Shown: positions 24,904 to 33,664, counted from the stretch's first letter. The stretch: DNA of 64,000 nt from Petrotoga olearia DSM 13574 (GCF_002895525.1 NZ_AZRL01000022.1:62001-126000); one strand, 5' to 3'. Made by a program: numbers and translations. Notes: a model not told the origin generated them from the sequence alone.

Positions 24904-25650
24904 ATGGCTACTATTGATGTTATTGGTGGAATCTTTTTAGACATTTATATACTTAAAAATGATGATAATCACAATTCAAAAATTATACAACTTCCTGGAG
25001 GATCCGCGTTAAATGTGGCTATCGGTCTTGCTCGATTAGGTCATAACGTAAGAATGATCGGTAACGTGGGCAAAGATTTCGTTGGAGGGTTTTTATTGGA
25101 GAAGCTATCCTTTCATTCTGTTAATGTAGAATGGATAAAGAAAGTAGATCAAAACACCGCTACATTCGTTACAATGAATGAAAAGCCCATTGCAGTAGAT
25201 AGAAGAATAAATGATTTAGACTTGATTGTACCAAAGAAAAAATCAGAGTATCTCTTCATCACAACCGAAACGAACGAACGAATAATAAACAGCGATATTT
25301 TCCTAAACTACAAAAAAACCTTTTTTGATATAGGTCCTAGGTCGAAATTAATAAATAAAAAGTTTGAAAATGTTTTTTTTATAGGTAACGAAAAAGAGTG
25401 TAAAGATTTTCTATTCACTTGCGATGTTGTAAAACTAGGGGAAAAAGGTGCCAAATGGGGTGATAAAATAGTGGGATTATCTGGCAAAAAGGCGTCACAC
25501 CAAATCGGTATGGGAGATGTGTTTGACACGGTCTTAATAGACGGAATTTTGAATAATTTAGAAAAAGGACAAATCCTACATAATGCCGTTAACGCTACTC
25601 AAAAAGTCTCAGAATACTTGGGTGCTTACAATAAAATTATCAATATATAG
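24904..25650 (+). CDS. PfkB-family kinase-like protein, short form
   Basis: A 248-aa ribokinase-family protein. LPGGSALNVAIGLARLG (about 33-49) and IGNVGKDFVGGFLLEKL (about 54-70) are the usual N-terminal sugar-site motifs. The C-terminal anion-hole motif is QIGMGDVFDTVL (about 200-211) in place of the standard DTTGAGDAF, keeping the catalytic Asp. The protein is 50-60 residues shorter than typical kinases, lacking much of the central region. ATG 24904 is preferred over GTG 24898, which overlaps the AAGGTG ribosome site. It follows btuD by 9 bp, so it shares the riboswitch-controlled transcript. A link to cobalamin, such as nucleoside or alpha-ribazole phosphorylation, is speculation. Confidence 0.75.
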   Translation: MATIDVIGGIFLDIYILKNDDNHNSKIIQLPGGSALNVAIGLARLGHNVRMIGNVGKDFVGGFLLEKLSFHSVNVEWIKKVDQNTATFVTMNEKPIAVDRRINDLDLIVPKKKSEYLFITTETNERIINSDIFLNYKKTFFDIGPRSKLINKKFENVFFIGNEKECKDFLFTCDVVKLGEKGAKWGDKIVGLSGKKASHQIGMGDVFDTVLIDGILNNLEKGQILHNAVNATQKVSEYLGAYNKIINI

Positions 25651-25669
25651 TTATAGTAATTAATTTAAT

Positions 25670-26122
25670 TCATTCATTTTCAGAAGCTAAAGCTTCCTTT
25701 TTATGCCCACATTCTATCACATCTTTCAAAGTAATGTTAGATAACTCGCTAAATATTGCTTTTTGTACCCTTTGCCAGACAAACTCTACGGGACAAATTT
25801 TTTGATTTTCACATTCACCCTCGGAAATACAATCGTAAGAGTTCAACGGTTCTTCTAAAACCTCTACGATTTGGGAAAGTTTGATTTCCTCAGGAGCCTT
25901 TGTAAAATAAAATCCTCCAAATTTACCTTTTTCTGAAGAAACTATTTCAGATTTTTTTAATTCGGCAAATATCTTTGCCAAAAATTCTTGTGAAATACCT
26001 GAACTTTCTGCAATCTTAGATATTGAGATTTTCGTGTTTTTCTCATCTTTGATTCTATTTTGAAGTTTATACATTTCATACAAACCACGTATAGCATAAC
26101 AGCTCTTGATTGTTAAAGACAT
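25670..26122 (-). CDS. Rrf2-family regulator with an IscR-like cysteine triad
   Basis: A 150-aa winged-helix repressor. The helix-turn-helix reads ISISKIAESSGISQEFLAKI (about 32-51), followed by the wing GKFGGFYFTK. Three cysteines sit as C-x5-C-x5-C in YDCISEGECENQKICPVEF (about 96-114), the spacing that holds the iron-sulphur cluster in IscR; a further CGH is near the C-terminus. It therefore probably senses iron-sulphur status. ATG 26122 is preferred to 26170 because GGGGTGGG lies just before it. The regulated genes are not shown; no isc or suf genes are in the window. It is convergent with the PfkB-like gene. Confidence 0.85.
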   Translation of the reverse strand: MSLTIKSCYAIRGLYEMYKLQNRIKDEKNTKISISKIAESSGISQEFLAKIFAELKKSEIVSSEKGKFGGFYFTKAPEEIKLSQIVEVLEEPLNSYDCISEGECENQKICPVEFVWQRVQKAIFSELSNITLKDVIECGHKKEALASENE

Positions 26123-26243
26123 GTAGGTCCCACCCCTTTTATTTTTTTTATAAACAATCCCTTCTCCCACGAATTGCTATATTTAACCCAAATCATTTTT
26201 TTCCTGAAGACACCCCAGAATTAATAGATTTTTTTAAGAAAAA

Positions 26244-26804
26244 CTAAAGTTTGTTTTGACGCTTTTTTCCCTTACTACTCGCCCTAATAGAAAAAGGCAT
26301 TCTTTTCACAATCATCGGTATAAATATTAGTTGAAGAATTATACCGGGAATCCCGAACACATAACTCATCAAAATTGAAGTTAAAGGGCTAAGATTTATA
26401 TTAAGGATTAATCCTATGGTGTAGTAAGCTATCATATATACACCCCTACCTATCAACATAGATACTAAGAGATCCAAATAAATATTTTTCTTATTTAAAA
26501 GTCCTGATATTAATCCGTAAGTTGCAACTTCTATAGTCATAAATATAAAAACAGGAAATGGTGGCATTCCCATAAGCATAAAATTTAAAATAGGCATCAA
26601 TGCACCTACAAGTAATCCAATCGTTGCCCCTTCCATGATGCCGGCCATTAAAGCAACAAAATGCAACGGTAAGACTATAGTTCCTAGCATTGGATTACCG
26701 ATACCATGAACCAAAAATGAAAAAACAACAACTCCCAACGCTATATAAACAGGTGATCTTGCAACTCTTTTTAGGGTTGTTTGGTGAGTGGTAGTATTTT
26801 CCAT
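26244..26804 (-). CDS. ECF-transporter S-component-like membrane protein
   Basis: A 186-aa protein with five to six hydrophobic helices and a basic C-terminus. LPLHFVALMAGIMEGATIG and GALMPILNFMLMGMPPFPVF (about 45-83) resemble the ligand-binding helices of ECF vitamin-transporter S components, which have short polar loops near G-x-P turns. No ECF T or A genes are adjacent, so it would use shared energising subunits. The vitamin is unknown. It lies in the run tmcAL, guaA, phosphatase, comB, this gene, 28 bp after comB. Confidence 0.65.
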   Translation of the reverse strand: MENTTTHQTTLKRVARSPVYIALGVVVFSFLVHGIGNPMLGTIVLPLHFVALMAGIMEGATIGLLVGALMPILNFMLMGMPPFPVFIFMTIEVATYGLISGLLNKKNIYLDLLVSMLIGRGVYMIAYYTIGLILNINLSPLTSILMSYVFGIPGIILQLIFIPMIVKRMPFSIRASSKGKKRQNKL

Positions 26805-26832
26805 GTAAATACCTCCATTCTGATATATGGAA

Positions 26833-27570
26833 CTAAATTGAAATTAAATTTTTGAATGTATAACTGCTTTGTTTTGAATAAGGTACCACTTGAAACAAAT
26901 CCATGTTGAAACAAAATTCCAGATCATCTTTAAGTCCCAAAGTTTTAAGTCTTTTGGCATGATCAGAATTCATAACGTAACTCTTTTTGCATTTAGTTAA
27001 ATTTAAAGATATTTTCGCTCCGTCATTTAAGTGGTAAGTATGCTTTTCCATAATTTTCTGAACAAATAATCCACCCAGATATGAATCTTCAAAAGAAATT
27101 GAACCATTCGTACCAGAACAAACTACACCAATACTTTGAAAATCCCTTTGTATTATGAAGTCAACAACGGAAGAAAAATTTAACAACGAAAGAGCAATTA
27201 TGTCTCCAAGTTCGCTTATTTTTTTCATAGCTTTTGATCCATTGGTAGTAGTTAGTACAATGGATTTTTTTCTTATTTTATCTGAATTATTTAAAAACTC
27301 TAATGGAGAATTGCCAAAATCAAAACCTTCTAACTTTAAGGCCCCCCGTTCCCCAGCGAGTAAATATCCCATATTTTTTAATTCTTTTGCCACTTCGATG
27401 TCATCTGTTACAAAAATTTCTTCTGCACCACAATGGGCTAACGCAGATATACTAGAAGTAGCCCTTAAAATATCGATAAGGATATAGATCTCATGATTTT
27501 TTACATTTTCATTCGGTAGAAAATAGACATTCAATTCTGGTTCGAATAGGCTTTCTTCTTTTATCTTAAT
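26833..27570 (-). CDS. comB: ComB-type 2-phosphosulfolactate phosphatase
   Basis: A 245-aa Mg-dependent phosphatase of the ComB family (in methanogens, step two of coenzyme M synthesis). Motifs are LIDILRATSSISAL (about 30-43), AGERGALKLEGFDFGNSPLE (about 72-91) and VLTTTNGSKAM (about 105-115). The longest in-frame ATG (27621) would overlap the upstream gene by 56 bp and has no ribosome site. AAGGAG lies 4 bp before an ATT at 27570 that overlaps the upstream stop (ATTAA), so I chose this unusual ATT start; a TTG at residue 13 of this form is an alternative. No comA or comC is near, and the substrate in this organism is uncertain. Confidence 0.8.
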   Translation of the reverse strand: MKIKEESLFEPELNVYFLPNENVKNHEIYILIDILRATSSISALAHCGAEEIFVTDDIEVAKELKNMGYLLAGERGALKLEGFDFGNSPLEFLNNSDKIRKKSIVLTTTNGSKAMKKISELGDIIALSLLNFSSVVDFIIQRDFQSIGVVCSGTNGSISFEDSYLGGLFVQKIMEKHTYHLNDGAKISLNLTKCKKSYVMNSDHAKRLKTLGLKDDLEFCFNMDLFQVVPYSKQSSYTFKNLISI

Positions 27571-28219
27571 CGATCTCCTTTTCTTCTGGGGTGAGATAGG
27601 TTTCCAGCCCATAATATTCAAGATGCCACGTTTCGTTTAAAGAAGCTAAAACGTATCTATAATCCCCTTCATATATAACGTGTGAAACAGATGCATTGTC
27701 AACTCTAAAAGAAGTATGTTGGTTAAGTGGAATATTGAGAATCCATGAAATGATGGTCCTAATAGCTAAACCATGTGCAACTACAACTATTTTATCTTCT
27801 AAGTTATGTTCTTTAACTATTCTTTTTATAGCCCTTACTGCCCTTCTTTGGACGTCACCTAAAGCCTCAACATCTTCCACTGAGGCCCAGATATCCTTAT
27901 GCCAATACTCTAATTCTTCTTTGTAATTAAGAAGTATCTCTTCTAACTTTTTCCCATCCCATTTTCCTATATTGCATTCGTTCAAATCGGGATCTTTTTT
28001 TATTTCCAAATTGTGGTACTGATTGATGATTTCTGTCGTTTTAATAGCCCTTTGTAGTACGGATGTATACATTCCATCTATTTTCATATTTTTAAATCTT
28101 TCTGCAGTTGCCTTAGCTTGACTAATTCCTTCTTCATCAAGCTCTACGTCCCTTTGGCCTTGCCAAATTCCCATTTTGTTCCAAAGTGTAGCTCCGTGTC
28201 TTACTAAGTAAATATCCAA
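27566..28219 (-). CDS. Histidine phosphatase (phosphoglycerate-mutase-like)
   Basis: A 217-aa enzyme of the histidine phosphatase superfamily. The phosphohistidine motif LVRHGATLWN is at residues 5-14, the second catalytic His is in VVAHGLAIR (about 149-157), and an acidic residue pair (DGMYTSVLQRAIKTTE) provides the substrate pocket. It could be a cofactor-dependent mutase, alpha-ribazole phosphatase or a broad phosphatase; sequence alone does not decide. It sits 18 bp after guaA and is coupled to comB by a 5-bp overlap. Confidence 0.85.
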   Translation of the reverse strand: MDIYLVRHGATLWNKMGIWQGQRDVELDEEGISQAKATAERFKNMKIDGMYTSVLQRAIKTTEIINQYHNLEIKKDPDLNECNIGKWDGKKLEEILLNYKEELEYWHKDIWASVEDVEALGDVQRRAVRAIKRIVKEHNLEDKIVVVAHGLAIRTIISWILNIPLNQHTSFRVDNASVSHVIYEGDYRYVLASLNETWHLEYYGLETYLTPEEKEID

Positions 28220-28236
28220 AACTCAAACACCTCCAA

Positions 28237-29760
28237 TTATTCCCATTCTATCGTGGCAGGGGGTTTTGATGAAATATCGTAAACCACTCTGGTAATTTCT
28301 TCAACTTCGTTGGTTATTCTACTGGAAACGGCGTCCAAAATTTCAAAGGGAATTTTACACCAATCTGCGGTCATGCCCTCCACACTATCAACAGCCCTTA
28401 AAGATGCCACATAACCATAACTTCTTTTATCACCAGTTATACCTACCGTTTTTACCGGCATTAGTACCGCGAAAGCCTGCCATACCTTGTCGTACCAACC
28501 TGTTTCTTTAAGAGTTTTTATAAAAATATTATCAACTTTTTTTAAAATGGTCAATTTTTCTTCGGAAATTTCTCCGATGATTCGAATCGCCAATCCCGGT
28601 CCTGGAAATGGATGTCTGTACAGTATTTCTCTTGGAAGTCCTAAGATTTCTCCTACACTTCTAACTTCGTCTTTAAATAATTCTCTAAGTGGTTCCACTA
28701 TTTTTAAATCTATATTCTCTGGAAGTCCCCCCACGTTGTGATGACTCTTTATCTTGAATGTCTTTTTCCCAGATTTCGCACTTTCTATGACATCTGAATA
28801 TATTGTTCCTTGAATTAAATACTCACAATCACTCTCTTTTTTTGCTTCTTCTTCAAAAACTCTTATAAACTCTTCACCAATTATTTTACGTTTTTGTTCA
28901 GGATCCTTGATCCCCTTCAATTTACTTAAAAATCGCTCCTGGGCATCTACGGTGGTCAAATTTAAACCCATATAATCCCGGAATGTACTTTCAACTTCTT
29001 CAACCTCATTCATTCTCAAAAGGCCATGGTTTACAAAGATGGCTTTCAGGTTGTTGCCTATAGCCCTGTGGGTTAGTACAGCGGCAACAGATGAATCTAC
29101 TCCACCTGATAAAGCTATAATTGCTTTTTTATCACCGATTGTGTCTTTTATTTCATTTATCTTATCTTCAACAAAGTCCATCAAAGTCCATGAACCTTTC
29201 AACCCACATATGCCATGAACAAAATTTTTCAATATATCGATTCCAAATTCAGTATGCCTAACTTCAGGGTGAAATTGGATACAGTATATATTTTCTGATT
29301 CGTTTTCAAAAGAAGAGATGATATTGTTTGACGTGAGGGAAGTAATTTTAAATTTCTCAGGAACCTTCGTCACCATATCCTTGTGGCTCATCCAAACGTT
29401 AAATACACTTGGGAGCTTTTTAAATAACGGAGATTGATTGGTTATATTGATTTTCGTTTTTCCATACTCAGCGATACCTCTTTGTTCAACCTTTCCCCCA
29501 AGTTTCTTCGCCAAAAGCTGCATCCCATAACAGATACCTAAAATAGGTAGTTTGGCATGAAATATTTCATCTGATACATGGGGAGCATCAACATCATAAA
29601 CACTATCTGGTCCACCGGACAAAACTATACCTTTTACATCGTTAAGGGATATAGTATCGTCATATTGTGCTACTTCTGAAAATACCCCCAGATCTCTAAT
29701 TCTTTTTGCTAGAAGCTGTGTGTACTGAGAACCATAATCGATGACGAGAATCTTTTCCAT
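28237..29760 (-). CDS. guaA: GMP synthase (glutamine-hydrolysing)
   Basis: A 507-aa two-domain enzyme that aminates XMP to GMP with ATP and glutamine. The amidotransferase domain has the catalytic Cys in GICYGMQLL (about 75-83) and its His/Glu in FHPEVRHTE (about 165-173). The PP-loop is ALSGGVDSSVA (about 219-229), and the C-terminal dimerisation domain ends PPATIEWE. All are intact and the length is standard. RBS GGAGGTCTC lies before the ATG. Genes tmcAL upstream (30 bp) and a phosphatase downstream (18 bp) flank it. Confidence 0.96.
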   Translation of the reverse strand: MEKILVIDYGSQYTQLLAKRIRDLGVFSEVAQYDDTISLNDVKGIVLSGGPDSVYDVDAPHVSDEIFHAKLPILGICYGMQLLAKKLGGKVEQRGIAEYGKTKINITNQSPLFKKLPSVFNVWMSHKDMVTKVPEKFKITSLTSNNIISSFENESENIYCIQFHPEVRHTEFGIDILKNFVHGICGLKGSWTLMDFVEDKINEIKDTIGDKKAIIALSGGVDSSVAAVLTHRAIGNNLKAIFVNHGLLRMNEVEEVESTFRDYMGLNLTTVDAQERFLSKLKGIKDPEQKRKIIGEEFIRVFEEEAKKESDCEYLIQGTIYSDVIESAKSGKKTFKIKSHHNVGGLPENIDLKIVEPLRELFKDEVRSVGEILGLPREILYRHPFPGPGLAIRIIGEISEEKLTILKKVDNIFIKTLKETGWYDKVWQAFAVLMPVKTVGITGDKRSYGYVASLRAVDSVEGMTADWCKIPFEILDAVSSRITNEVEEITRVVYDISSKPPATIEWE

Positions 29761-29790
29761 TGAGAGACCTCCGAAATTGATAAGTTTTGA

Positions 29791-31083
29791 TTATAAAATT
29801 ATAACCCTTTGCTTTTTATCAGGTTCATACGAAGATAAATCACTGTTTTTGTATAGTAAATTGTAAATATTACTTGCCAAAAAATCGTATTCAATCTGAT
29901 TTAAATAGATTTCAGGAATACTTTCATACTTTTTTTTGCTTGATAATAGTTTGTCGTTTAATCTATTATATATTTTTCTGTACCTTGATGGGGTAGTAAT
30001 AATTGGATAAGTAGAAAGGTCTTTCATTTTACCCAGCAACTCTTGGCCCTTCTTTGTGAAAGCTAAAACCCTTAAATATTGTGGTCCATGACTGTTATAT
30101 AATTTTACATCTTTCTCTTTTAAATCAAATAAAATCTTTAAAAGAGTTCTTTTCACCCTTGTCAACGTAAACCTTTTCGTCTTAACGTTGTTTACTAATT
30201 CTGTGAGGTTGGAACTAATTTTCGAAAATTTTGAGTATCTAGTTTCTAATCCTTCTTTTACTCCATCAATTTGAATAAATTCTTCTTTTTTCATCATTCG
30301 CAACTTAGCTAAAACCATGTCTCGCATATCTTCAAATATTATTGGAGCCTTACCTTTCTCAATCTCCCTAAGTAGAACCTCATAAGAAAAGGGTGGAACT
30401 CCTTGTTTAACTTTGTTCATCTCATTTTTTTCTATAAGATTTCTTATCGAAGTGGCACTGGAAATTTCACCTGTGAATTCTTTTTGATTGTATCCGGCCT
30501 TTATTCTTTGAATAGTATGTGGAACGATCTTTGAATCATATAATTTTAAGGCATTTAAATACTCTACAGCTAAGATATCGTTTGATTGTTCTAATATGTC
30601 TATCACATTGTGTTCGTAATTTGAAGATTCTAAATGCTCAACTAAAGCAAACTTTCTAGCGTTTGGGAAAGAGAAACCTTTTTTTAAATTCTTGTTGAGT
30701 AACTTTTTAAAACTTATGGGTTGTTCATACAAAATACTCGATATTTTATCCAAAACTTCTAAATTACTAGATTCACTTCCAAAAACTATATCTGTAACAA
30801 CATTGGTTCTCTCTAATACGCCTATGGCGCCTGTTGCGAATCCACTTGCATCTTGTATACAATAGACAAATGGCAATTCGAATACGATGTCTACACCCAT
30901 GTTCACCGCAATTTCTGCTCGTGAAAACTTATCCAAGATTGCTGGTTCTCCTCTTTGGACAAAATTTCCACTCATCACAGCAATGGTATAATCAGGGTTA
31001 ATTAAAGTTTTAGATTCCCTCAAATGATGGAGGTGCCCGTTATGAAAAGGATTGTATTCAACAACTACACCTAAAACTTTCAA
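29791..31083 (-). CDS. tmcAL: tRNA(Met) cytidine acetate ligase (TmcAL)
   Basis: A 430-aa protein of the TmcAL/YlbM family, which adenylates acetate to make N4-acetylcytidine at the wobble base of elongator tRNA-Met. The N-terminal nucleotidyltransferase domain carries EYNPFHNGH (HxGH motif, about 9-17) and MSGNFVQRGEPAILDKFSRA (about 38-57); VFELPF and SATSIRN are also typical. Length matches the family. It starts the guaA-comB run, with repeat-filled DNA upstream. Confidence 0.9.
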   Translation of the reverse strand: MKVLGVVVEYNPFHNGHLHHLRESKTLINPDYTIAVMSGNFVQRGEPAILDKFSRAEIAVNMGVDIVFELPFVYCIQDASGFATGAIGVLERTNVVTDIVFGSESSNLEVLDKISSILYEQPISFKKLLNKNLKKGFSFPNARKFALVEHLESSNYEHNVIDILEQSNDILAVEYLNALKLYDSKIVPHTIQRIKAGYNQKEFTGEISSATSIRNLIEKNEMNKVKQGVPPFSYEVLLREIEKGKAPIIFEDMRDMVLAKLRMMKKEEFIQIDGVKEGLETRYSKFSKISSNLTELVNNVKTKRFTLTRVKRTLLKILFDLKEKDVKLYNSHGPQYLRVLAFTKKGQELLGKMKDLSTYPIITTPSRYRKIYNRLNDKLLSSKKKYESIPEIYLNQIEYDFLASNIYNLLYKNSDLSSYEPDKKQRVIIL

Positions 31084-31384
31084 AATTGATCTCCTTATGT
31101 AAAATATTGCCTTTTATATTTATTATACCATATTTGCAAACATCGTTTGCGTAGCAAACGATGTTTTGGAAAACATTTCTAAAGCATTGCAAACAAACCA
31201 TTTTGTACGAAGCAGCAAAAGCTTCGCAAATGAGAATAAGGATGTTGTTTCAAAAGCATTATGAACAAAGCTTTTTGCACAAAACAGCAAAATTAATCAT
31301 GTATTTAATTAATTATAAAGTAAATATGTTAAAATTATAAAAAATAAACTAATAGATATATTTAAAAAAGGAGTAGAAGACCTT
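31084..31384. other. Divergent tmcAL-surE spacer filled by repeats
   Basis: No gene is seen. Bases 31141-31292 are two units of the dispersed repeat. A perfect 10-bp hairpin CATCGTTTGC-GTA-GCAAACGATG (31141-31163) lies 58 bp before tmcAL. On the minus strand TATAAT just left of the repeat could be the tmcAL -10, but no -35 was clear. The right part is AT-rich. Confidence 0.55.
31141..31292. repeat. Dispersed 71/80-bp repeat, two units
   Basis: The unit at 31221-31292 is a near copy of 19852-19992 units (GCTTCGCAAATGAGAATAAGGATGTT, then AAAGCATTATGAA and CTTTTTGCACAAAACAGCAAAA words). The unit at 31141-31220 shares GATGTT, TTTCTAAAGCATT and AGCAGCAAAA but is diverged and begins with a perfect hairpin. 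Confidence 0.75.
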
Positions 31385-32143
31385 GTGAATATTTTACTTT
31401 CAAATGACGATGGAATAATGTCTCCAGGTATTATTACTTTAAAAACTTATCTGCAAGAAAAGCATAATGTTTACGTTGTCGCCCCCGACATAGAAAGAAG
31501 TGCAACTGGACATGGAATTACAGTGAGAAACCCTCTTTGGGCAAAAAAAGTTAAGTTTGGAGATACTTTTTTTGGTCACGCAGTGAATGGAACCCCCGCC
31601 GATTGTGTTAAAATAGGATTAGATGCAATATATAAAAGTATACATTTTGACGTAGTAATTTCGGGTATTAATAGAGGAGCTAATCTTGGAACTGATGTCC
31701 TTTATTCTGGTACTGTTTCTGCAGCATTGGAAGGTGCGGTCGGCGGTTATCCTTCTATCGCTGTTTCCTGTGTTGATTTTTCTAATCCTAACTTCGAAGA
31801 AGGTGCAAAAGTTGTTTTGGATATCCTGAAAAAATTAGATTTTAACAATTGGCCTGAATTTACTACATTAAACGTTAACATCCCAAGAATTCCGTATGAT
31901 GAAATGAAAGGTATAAAAATTACCAAGCAAAGTAGAAGAAGATACCAAGATTACTTTGAAGAAAGAAAAGATCCTTTTGGAAATTCTTATTATTGGATGT
32001 TAGGAAATATCATAGAAGATGATAACGACGATAATTCGGATTACAGCGTAATAAATAAAGGTTATGTTTCTGTAACGCCATTAAGTGTGTTCATGACAAA
32101 ATATGATTTTATAGATGAATTAAAAGAGCAGTTGGAGGTTTAA
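31385..32143 (+). CDS. surE: 5'/3'-nucleotidase SurE
   Basis: A 252-aa metal-dependent nucleoside monophosphate phosphatase. The N-terminal metal site is LLSNDDGIMSPGI (about 4-16), followed by VVAPDIERSATGHGIT (about 34-49), NGTPADCVKIGLD (about 74-86) and VISGINRGANLGTDVLYSGT (about 96-115), all family signatures. GTG is the start with AAAAGGAG 12 bp upstream. The gene is 4 bp before def, in an operon with fmt. A role in stationary-phase survival or nucleotide salvage is known for the family. Confidence 0.93.
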   Translation: MNILLSNDDGIMSPGIITLKTYLQEKHNVYVVAPDIERSATGHGITVRNPLWAKKVKFGDTFFGHAVNGTPADCVKIGLDAIYKSIHFDVVISGINRGANLGTDVLYSGTVSAALEGAVGGYPSIAVSCVDFSNPNFEEGAKVVLDILKKLDFNNWPEFTTLNVNIPRIPYDEMKGIKITKQSRRRYQDYFEERKDPFGNSYYWMLGNIIEDDNDDNSDYSVINKGYVSVTPLSVFMTKYDFIDELKEQLEV

Positions 32144-32147
32144 AGAT

Positions 32148-32708
32148 ATGGAAGTTAGACTTATTGGAGACCCTGTTTTAAGGAAAAGAGCTAAAAAAGT
32201 GGAAAGTTTCGATGAAAATTTAAAAGATATTGTTGATGAGATGTTTTCTACGATGTATCTATACGACGGAGTAGGTTTAGCTGCACCTCAAGTGGGAATA
32301 TCTTTGAGGTTCTTCATTATGGATTCCAGAGAAAATGAGGGAAACAGCCTCACGGCAAATAAGGAAAAGGGAAAAAAAGTTGTAATTAATCCAGAAATAA
32401 TAGAATTCTTGGGAGAAGAGATTAGCTCTGAAGAGGGGTGTTTAAGCATTCCTGATATATTTGAAGATGTAGTAAGAGCAGAAGGTGTGAAGGTTCGTTA
32501 CCAGGATTTAAGCGGAGAAGTTATAGAAGAAGAGCTTCACGGATATCAAGCAAGAATATTTCAACATGAAACAGATCACCTTGAGGGAATTTTATTCACC
32601 GACAAATTACCCATTGTAAAAAAAGCCAGGTTAAAAAAGGACTTAAACAAATTAATAGAAAAGGGTAAAAATCGTGCATTAGAGCTAGGTGATAAAGTTA
32701 AATTATGA
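32148..32708 (+). CDS. def: Peptide deformylase with an in-frame repeat insertion
   Basis: A 186-aa metalloenzyme that removes the formyl group from nascent N-termini. Motif 1 GVGLAAPQVG (41-50), motif 2 EEGCLSIP with the metal Cys (about 95-102) and motif 3 QHETDHLEG (about 138-146) are intact. Between FFIMDS and VVINPEI, where related proteins have a very short turn, there are about 16 extra residues (61-77, RENEGNSLTANKEKGKK). DNA 32340-32362 of this insertion equals the 23-bp repeat at 21935-22003 with one change. The insertion lies in a surface loop, so activity is probably kept. It overlaps fmt by ATGA. Confidence 0.93.
   Translation: MEVRLIGDPVLRKRAKKVESFDENLKDIVDEMFSTMYLYDGVGLAAPQVGISLRFFIMDSRENEGNSLTANKEKGKKVVINPEIIEFLGEEISSEEGCLSIPDIFEDVVRAEGVKVRYQDLSGEVIEEELHGYQARIFQHETDHLEGILFTDKLPIVKKARLKKDLNKLIEKGKNRALELGDKVKL
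32340..32362 (+). repeat. 23-bp repeat inside def (fourth copy)
   Basis: GGAAACAGCCTCACGGCAAA plus TAA, one base different from the first copy at 21935-21957. It is read in frame as GNSLTANK without a stop. Confidence 0.9.
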
Positions 32709-33664
32709 CAAATAACAGAAATTTTAAAATAGTTTTCATGGGTACCCCTGATTTTGGAGCCGAAGTTTTGGAAGAACTAATAAAAAACAATTTCAATGTT
32801 GTAGGAGCATTTTCACAACCTGACAAACCTAAAGGACGTGGAAAAAAACTTCAACCAACACCGGTTAAGGAGGTTGCGCTAAAATATAATGTTCCCATAT
32901 TTCAACCAAAAAGCGTTAATAAAGGAGAAGGATTTGATTTTTTGAAAGAGTTGAATGCTGATATTATTATCACCGCTGCTTTTGGAAAAATATTGAGAAA
33001 AAATGTTTTAACATTACCTCTAAAAGGATGTTGGAACGTCCATGCATCTCTGTTGCCAAAATATAGGGGAGCAGCTCCTATTCAAAGATCTATAGAGAAT
33101 GGAGAAAATGAAACAGGGATCACTATTTTCAAGATGGTAGAAGCTCTGGACGCTGGAGATATTGCCGTTCAAAAAAGTATCCCCCTTGAAATAAACGACA
33201 ACTTTGGTGTTGTTTATGAAAAATTATTAGCTCTTGCCAAAGAAACTGTGTTGGAGTTTTTAAATTCATTCGATCAGCTAACTTTGAAACCACAAAACGA
33301 AGAGGAAGCCTCATATGCAGAAAAAATTACAAAAGAAGATCTTAAAGTAGATTTCAATAACGGTACTATAAAGGTTCATAACAAAATTAGAGCTTACGAT
33401 CCCTACCCTGGAGTAAGAAGTTTATATGAGGGAGAAGAAGTAAAGATATTTGGTTCGAATTTTTCTACTGATTTGTTGACGATAGAAAATGAAGAAGAAC
33501 CTGGAACAATAATATATATTGAAAAGGACGGCATACTTGTAAAATGTAGAGATGGAGCCGTAAAGATAAAAGAGATACAATTCCCTGGTAAAAAAAGAAT
33601 AACCACTATAGATGCACTCAATGGGAAAAAATTAAAAGTATTGGGACATTTCAGCCTCTATTAA
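32705..33664 (+). CDS. fmt: Methionyl-tRNA formyltransferase
   Basis: A 319-aa enzyme that formylates initiator Met-tRNA, the partner of the deformylase encoded just before. FMGTPDFGAEVLEEL (about 10-24), FSQPDKPKGRGKKLQPTPVK (about 36-55), and the 10-formyl-THF site with HASLLPKYRGAAPIQRSIENG (about 113-133, written here in family order) are all present. The C-terminal tRNA-binding domain (about 205-315) is complete. It overlaps def by 4 bp and overlaps tatD by 14 bp tail-to-tail. Confidence 0.95.
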   Translation: MTNNRNFKIVFMGTPDFGAEVLEELIKNNFNVVGAFSQPDKPKGRGKKLQPTPVKEVALKYNVPIFQPKSVNKGEGFDFLKELNADIIITAAFGKILRKNVLTLPLKGCWNVHASLLPKYRGAAPIQRSIENGENETGITIFKMVEALDAGDIAVQKSIPLEINDNFGVVYEKLLALAKETVLEFLNSFDQLTLKPQNEEEASYAEKITKEDLKVDFNNGTIKVHNKIRAYDPYPGVRSLYEGEEVKIFGSNFSTDLLTIENEEEPGTIIYIEKDGILVKCRDGAVKIKEIQFPGKKRITTIDALNGKKLKVLGHFSLY

